Positions 4,947-7,917 of a stretch of DNA of 7,917 nucleotides are shown here, piece by piece. This DNA is from an uncultured Saprospiraceae bacterium. Lineage in GTDB: Bacteria > Bacteroidota > Bacteroidia > Chitinophagales > Saprospiraceae. The notes under the pieces were generated by a model. It saw nothing but the letters and a program-made list of their open reading frames with translations. It was not told the DNA's origin and searched no databases. A program made the position numbers and the translations under genes. The stretch covers positions 1 through 7,917 of the forward strand of contig CALCSX010000364.1 of NCBI GenBank assembly GCA_937894165.1, read 5' to 3'. Positions within the stretch are counted from its first letter, which is position 1; every line of letters begins with the position of its first letter.

Positions 4947-6221
4947 CTACACTAACACTTTATACCATTCAAATGCACTTTTTGCCAGTTCTTCCCGATG
5001 ATTGGGATGCGCAATGGCAATTAATTGACGCATTCTTTCTCTTAATGGCTGCCCGTACAAATATGCTACCCCATATTCTGTGACGACATAATGCATGTGA
5101 GCGCGTGTGGTAACAACGCCTGCGCCTTCCTTCAATCGTGCAACAATTTTGCTTTCACCTAATCTGGTTGTCGAAGGCAAAGCAATAATTGGTTTCCCGC
5201 CCTCACTCTTGGCTGCGCCTCTCATGAAATCCATTTGGCCTCCCACGCCGCTGTAGATTTTACATCCAATGGAATCTGCGCAACCTTGCCCGCTCAAGTC
5301 TATCTCAATAGCACTATTTACAGCTGTTACTTTAGGGTTTTTTCTAATCACATTAGTATTATTGACGTATGCGATATCCAGAAAACGCACCTTTGGATTG
5401 TCATCAATAAAATCATACAGTTTTTTGCTACCAAGAGCAAATCCGGTGACAATATGATGCGGATGAATGGCTTTGTGCTGATTGGTAATTACTCCTCGTT
5501 CAACCAAATCGATGAGACCATCACTAAACATTTCAGTATGTACTCCTAGTTCTCTATGCCCGCGCATAGCCTCCAAGGCTGCATTTGGAATATTTCCGAT
5601 TCCCATTTGAAGGGTGGCACCATTGTCAACTAAGCCGGCTACAAATTCACCGATTCTACGCTCTGTATCAGAAAGAGGCTTTTGGACGGGTGAATATATT
5701 GGATAATCGACTTCTACCATTGCTGCAAATTCGCTGATGTGAAGAATTCCATCTCCGTGGGTGCGGGGGAGGTTGGGATTGACCTCTGCTATCACTATCT
5801 TGGCAGTTTTGGCAGCTGCGAGCGAGGCGTCAACTGAAGGTCCCATGCTAACATAGCCATTTCTATCCGGGGGCGAGACCATTAACATGGCAACATCGAG
5901 CTGAATAATTCCCTTGTGGAAAAAACCGGGTATTTCGCTCAGGAAACATGGTATGTAATCTGCTCTTCCTTCCTGCACAGCCTTCCGAACATTGTGTCCA
6001 ACGAAAAAATTAATAGATCGGAAGCTTTGTTCCATTCCCGGATCTGCGTAAGGTGCCGGACCTTCAGTATGGAGGTGATAAATCTGCACATTCCTTAATT
6101 CTTCGGCGCGATCGACCATAGCAGCTATTAGCGTCTGCGGTGCGCAGGCCACACTATGGATAAATACTTTGTCATTACTTTTGATGAGGGCGGCAGCGGC
6201 TAGGGGGGAGGTGTATTTCAT
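4947..6221 (-). CDS. Acetyl-CoA hydrolase / 4-hydroxybutyrate CoA-transferase family protein
   Basis: A 424-residue cytosolic class I CoA-transferase, close to the family's usual ~430 residues. These enzymes move CoA between an acyl-CoA and a free acid (acetyl-CoA with 4-hydroxybutyrate, succinate or similar) through a glutamyl-CoA thioester. Visible marks: SPPDRNGYVSMG (116-127), the glycine loop QMGIGNIPNAAL (205-216), the catalytic Glu230 in GVHTEMFSDGL, GVGGQMDF (325-332), and the closing VVTEYGVAYLYG (379-390). It looks complete and active. The substrate cannot be fixed: no 4-hydroxybutyrate dehydrogenase, dehydratase or TCA-related gene is nearby. The start is the ATG at 6219-6221, without a clear Shine-Dalgarno site. 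The gene follows the Fic gene by 49 bp on the same strand, so co-transcription is possible although no functional link is obvious. Confidence 0.93.
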   Translation of the reverse strand: MKYTSPLAAAALIKSNDKVFIHSVACAPQTLIAAMVDRAEELRNVQIYHLHTEGPAPYADPGMEQSFRSINFFVGHNVRKAVQEGRADYIPCFLSEIPGFFHKGIIQLDVAMLMVSPPDRNGYVSMGPSVDASLAAAKTAKIVIAEVNPNLPRTHGDGILHISEFAAMVEVDYPIYSPVQKPLSDTERRIGEFVAGLVDNGATLQMGIGNIPNAALEAMRGHRELGVHTEMFSDGLIDLVERGVITNQHKAIHPHHIVTGFALGSKKLYDFIDDNPKVRFLDIAYVNNTNVIRKNPKVTAVNSAIEIDLSGQGCADSIGCKIYSGVGGQMDFMRGAAKSEGGKPIIALPSTTRLGESKIVARLKEGAGVVTTRAHMHYVVTEYGVAYLYGQPLRERMRQLIAIAHPNHREELAKSAFEWYKVLV

Positions 6222-6270
6222 TTAATATTTCTTAAAGAGGAGAGTAGGATTGCTAATTCAGTTAAAGCTT

Positions 6271-7833
6271 TTAATTAAATATTTCACTGTAAAGTTTTTC
6301 TATCGATTTTATTTCTCTTTCTGATAATGCTGAAAACTCTTTTTCTCTTGCTCTTTTTGACAAAATCCCATTGTTTTGGTCTAGAAATTTCACTAAAATT
6401 GCGACAAGACGATCGGGCATTTCAAATTCATCCTCTATAATTTTCTTAAACTCGTCAAATTGGGTCAAATAGGTTAATTCTGTAGGAATAATATTTTCTA
6501 TGGTATCGAATACACAATCATATAAAAATTCAGCTTGAGTAGTAGAATCATAATACCTATAGAAATCAATAGTTTCGTTCAGGACATTCACATTATGGTC
6601 TTTAGTTTCTTCCCATTCTATAAACTCTAATAAAGGTTTTGAATAAGTTTCCAAAGTTTTGCGATAATCTTCTATATGGTCAAGTATTGAGGCTGAAACC
6701 GGAAATATTATACCCTGACGGGAAAAATCTTTTTTAGCTAAAATATGGTGAATGAGATATCTATGTATCCTACCGTTGCCATCTTCAAAAGGATGAATAA
6801 AGACGAATCCAAACGCAATTATTGCTGCAGAAATTACAGGGTCAAACTCGCTAAGGATTAGTATTTTATTTGTTTCAATCAAACCATTAATCAATTTATG
6901 TAGATCTTGCCATTTGGCTGAAATGTGCTCAGGTAGAGGTGTTCCATTCACTCGATCATGTTCACCTATAAACCCTCCTTTCGTTCGAAATCCCATTTCA
7001 ATAAATCGTGAATTTTCAATAACCACCTGTTGTAATCTGTTCAATTCGTCAAGGGTCAAGTCTTTGGCTCCTGCTTGTCCAATTGCCTGACCCCACCTGG
7101 TAGCTCTAGTGCTTTTCGGACTTTCACCTTCTATTGAAAATGATGCTTTTGAATCTTTCAACAACAAAAAGGCGGATGCTCTTTGAATTATATCTTTGCG
7201 AATTCCTTTTAAATAGTCATTTTTTCTTTGTGATAAATCCGCATTGATATAGTTCTCTAATTTTTCAGTTTTTTTAATTAGAGGGCAGAATTCCGGAGTT
7301 CCAGGAAGGTTGTTAATGATTAAATGGCGAGGAGATTTTATGCCTTCAATTGAATACTGTTGACTAGAGTCGACAACAGGAATATAACTTCTTTTACTGA
7401 GGTTTTCTTTTCCTTGAAGTTCTTTCCCCATCAACCATTCTATCACGAACCATATTCGTCTGCTGTACTGACCGGTGGTTTCGAAATTGACTAATTGGGT
7501 TAGCTGATCTTCTGAATAATGCTTTGTGAGACAACTTAATAATAATAGATTGATTCCCTCATATTTGAGAGCAAAAACTAAATGTTTATATAAAGCTTCA
7601 ATTTCATCCGAATTTAGGTTGTCTTCCGGTAAATAACTTGGGGGTAGTACAAGCCACTTATTTGTTTGGTAGTTTTTATTCTGGGTACAAACTAATGCTA
7701 TTGGATTTACCATTGGCATTTGCAGTTGTAATGAGTCTATAATTGCAGCATAGCCAACAATAAAACCTTCTTCTGGTGCCAGATTGCCATGAAAAATAGG
7801 TTTTTTTCGAGAAAAATGTGCGCAATTATCCAT
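6271..7833 (-). CDS. Class II Fic-domain protein (probable AMP transferase)
   Basis: A 520-residue Fic/DOC-family protein. The active-site motif HPFEDGNGRIHR (347-358) is complete, with catalytic His347 and anion-binding GNGR, so AMP transfer from ATP to a protein hydroxyl is the expected activity. The inhibitory motif (S/T)xxxE(G/N) appears as SFSIEG (231-236), N-terminal to the Fic core, which makes this class II; Glu235 would hold the enzyme in check. The flap before the core contains GGFIGEHDRVNG (286-297). The first ~190 residues are a family-specific region with YSRRIWFVIEWL (123-134) and NNLPGTPEFCPL (174-185), found, as I recall, in many long Fic proteins. The C-terminal ~110 residues are helical and possibly contain a winged helix. 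The target is unknown. The ATG is at 7831-7833. No separate antitoxin gene is seen, as expected for self-inhibited class II proteins. Confidence 0.92.
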   Translation of the reverse strand: MDNCAHFSRKKPIFHGNLAPEEGFIVGYAAIIDSLQLQMPMVNPIALVCTQNKNYQTNKWLVLPPSYLPEDNLNSDEIEALYKHLVFALKYEGINLLLLSCLTKHYSEDQLTQLVNFETTGQYSRRIWFVIEWLMGKELQGKENLSKRSYIPVVDSSQQYSIEGIKSPRHLIINNLPGTPEFCPLIKKTEKLENYINADLSQRKNDYLKGIRKDIIQRASAFLLLKDSKASFSIEGESPKSTRATRWGQAIGQAGAKDLTLDELNRLQQVVIENSRFIEMGFRTKGGFIGEHDRVNGTPLPEHISAKWQDLHKLINGLIETNKILILSEFDPVISAAIIAFGFVFIHPFEDGNGRIHRYLIHHILAKKDFSRQGIIFPVSASILDHIEDYRKTLETYSKPLLEFIEWEETKDHNVNVLNETIDFYRYYDSTTQAEFLYDCVFDTIENIIPTELTYLTQFDEFKKIIEDEFEMPDRLVAILVKFLDQNNGILSKRAREKEFSALSEREIKSIEKLYSEIFN

Positions 7834-7848
7834 TATACAGAAATTATA

Positions 7849-7895
7849 AGCGCAAGATAGGCAAAAAATGAGCGCTACGCATTAAAAACGAGCGC
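7849..7895. promoter_or_regulatory. Three AGCGC boxes upstream of the Fic gene
   Basis: AGCGC occurs at 7849, 7871 and 7891 (steps of 22 and 20 bp, about two helical turns), in an otherwise AT-rich leader 16-62 bp before the Fic start codon. The contexts are taAGCGCaAg, tgAGCGCtAc and cgAGCGCaAa. A related GCGCAA is at 7820-7825 inside the gene. This could be a set of regulator binding sites; I found no clear -7/-33 pair. The last 84 bases of the window otherwise show no gene. Confidence 0.35.
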
Positions 7896-7917
7896 AAATG
7901 ATGTTAAAATATTAAAA

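Noticed and set aside
5235..5549. 104-codon plus-strand frame inside the CoA-transferase gene
   Set aside because: It is antisense to a well-conserved enzyme gene and its sequence resembles no family I know; it is a shadow of the coding strand.

Overview
The window looks like chromosome from a member of the Bacteroidota. This is an inference from gene types common in that phylum (an AAA/DUF4143 ATPase, a short N-acetylglutamate synthase-like protein, a split HipA module with a CxxC/HxxC head), from A-rich leaders without clear Shine-Dalgarno sites, and from a TAnnTTTG-type -7 box before the hipB-like gene. Every protein gene I can support lies on the minus strand, so transcription runs from high to low coordinates.

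Layout from right to left. At 7834-7917 is a leader with three AGCGC boxes spaced 22 and 20 bp. A class II Fic-domain protein (6271-7833) follows, then an acetyl-CoA hydrolase / 4-hydroxybutyrate CoA-transferase family enzyme (4947-6221) 49 bp further on. A compact three-gene operon, hipB-hipS-hipT (3328-4796), comes next; its reading frames overlap, and three similar 18-bp sites exactly 40 bp apart stand in front of it. After it come a stand-alone TfoX N-terminal-domain protein (2818-3171) and the 5' half of an N-acetylglutamate synthase-like gene (2577-2759) that breaks off where repeat DNA begins.

The left third (1-2600) is accessory in character. One gene, an ATPase with a DUF4143 and nuclease-like C-terminus (816-2237), sits between two arrays of a 41-50 bp palindromic unit (639-731 and 2244-2342). 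Outside these are two same-orientation copies of a composite repeat (about 432-597 and 2354-2537), made of ~48-bp tandem units, a TTCG-type hairpin and a second short perfect hairpin. At 1-600 the composite repeat is further duplicated: 1-146 and 328-473 differ at four positions. I see no gene in 1-815 apart from these repeats.

How the parts work together: the hip genes form a self-contained toxin-antitoxin unit (DNA-binding repressor, small neutralising subunit, Ser/Thr kinase toxin). The Fic protein is a second likely post-translational modifier (AMP transfer), encoded separately. The CoA-transferase is a metabolic gene without pathway neighbours here. The ATPase with its nested repeats is the least explained part of the window and the best candidate for an uncharacterised mobile or self-regulating cassette.
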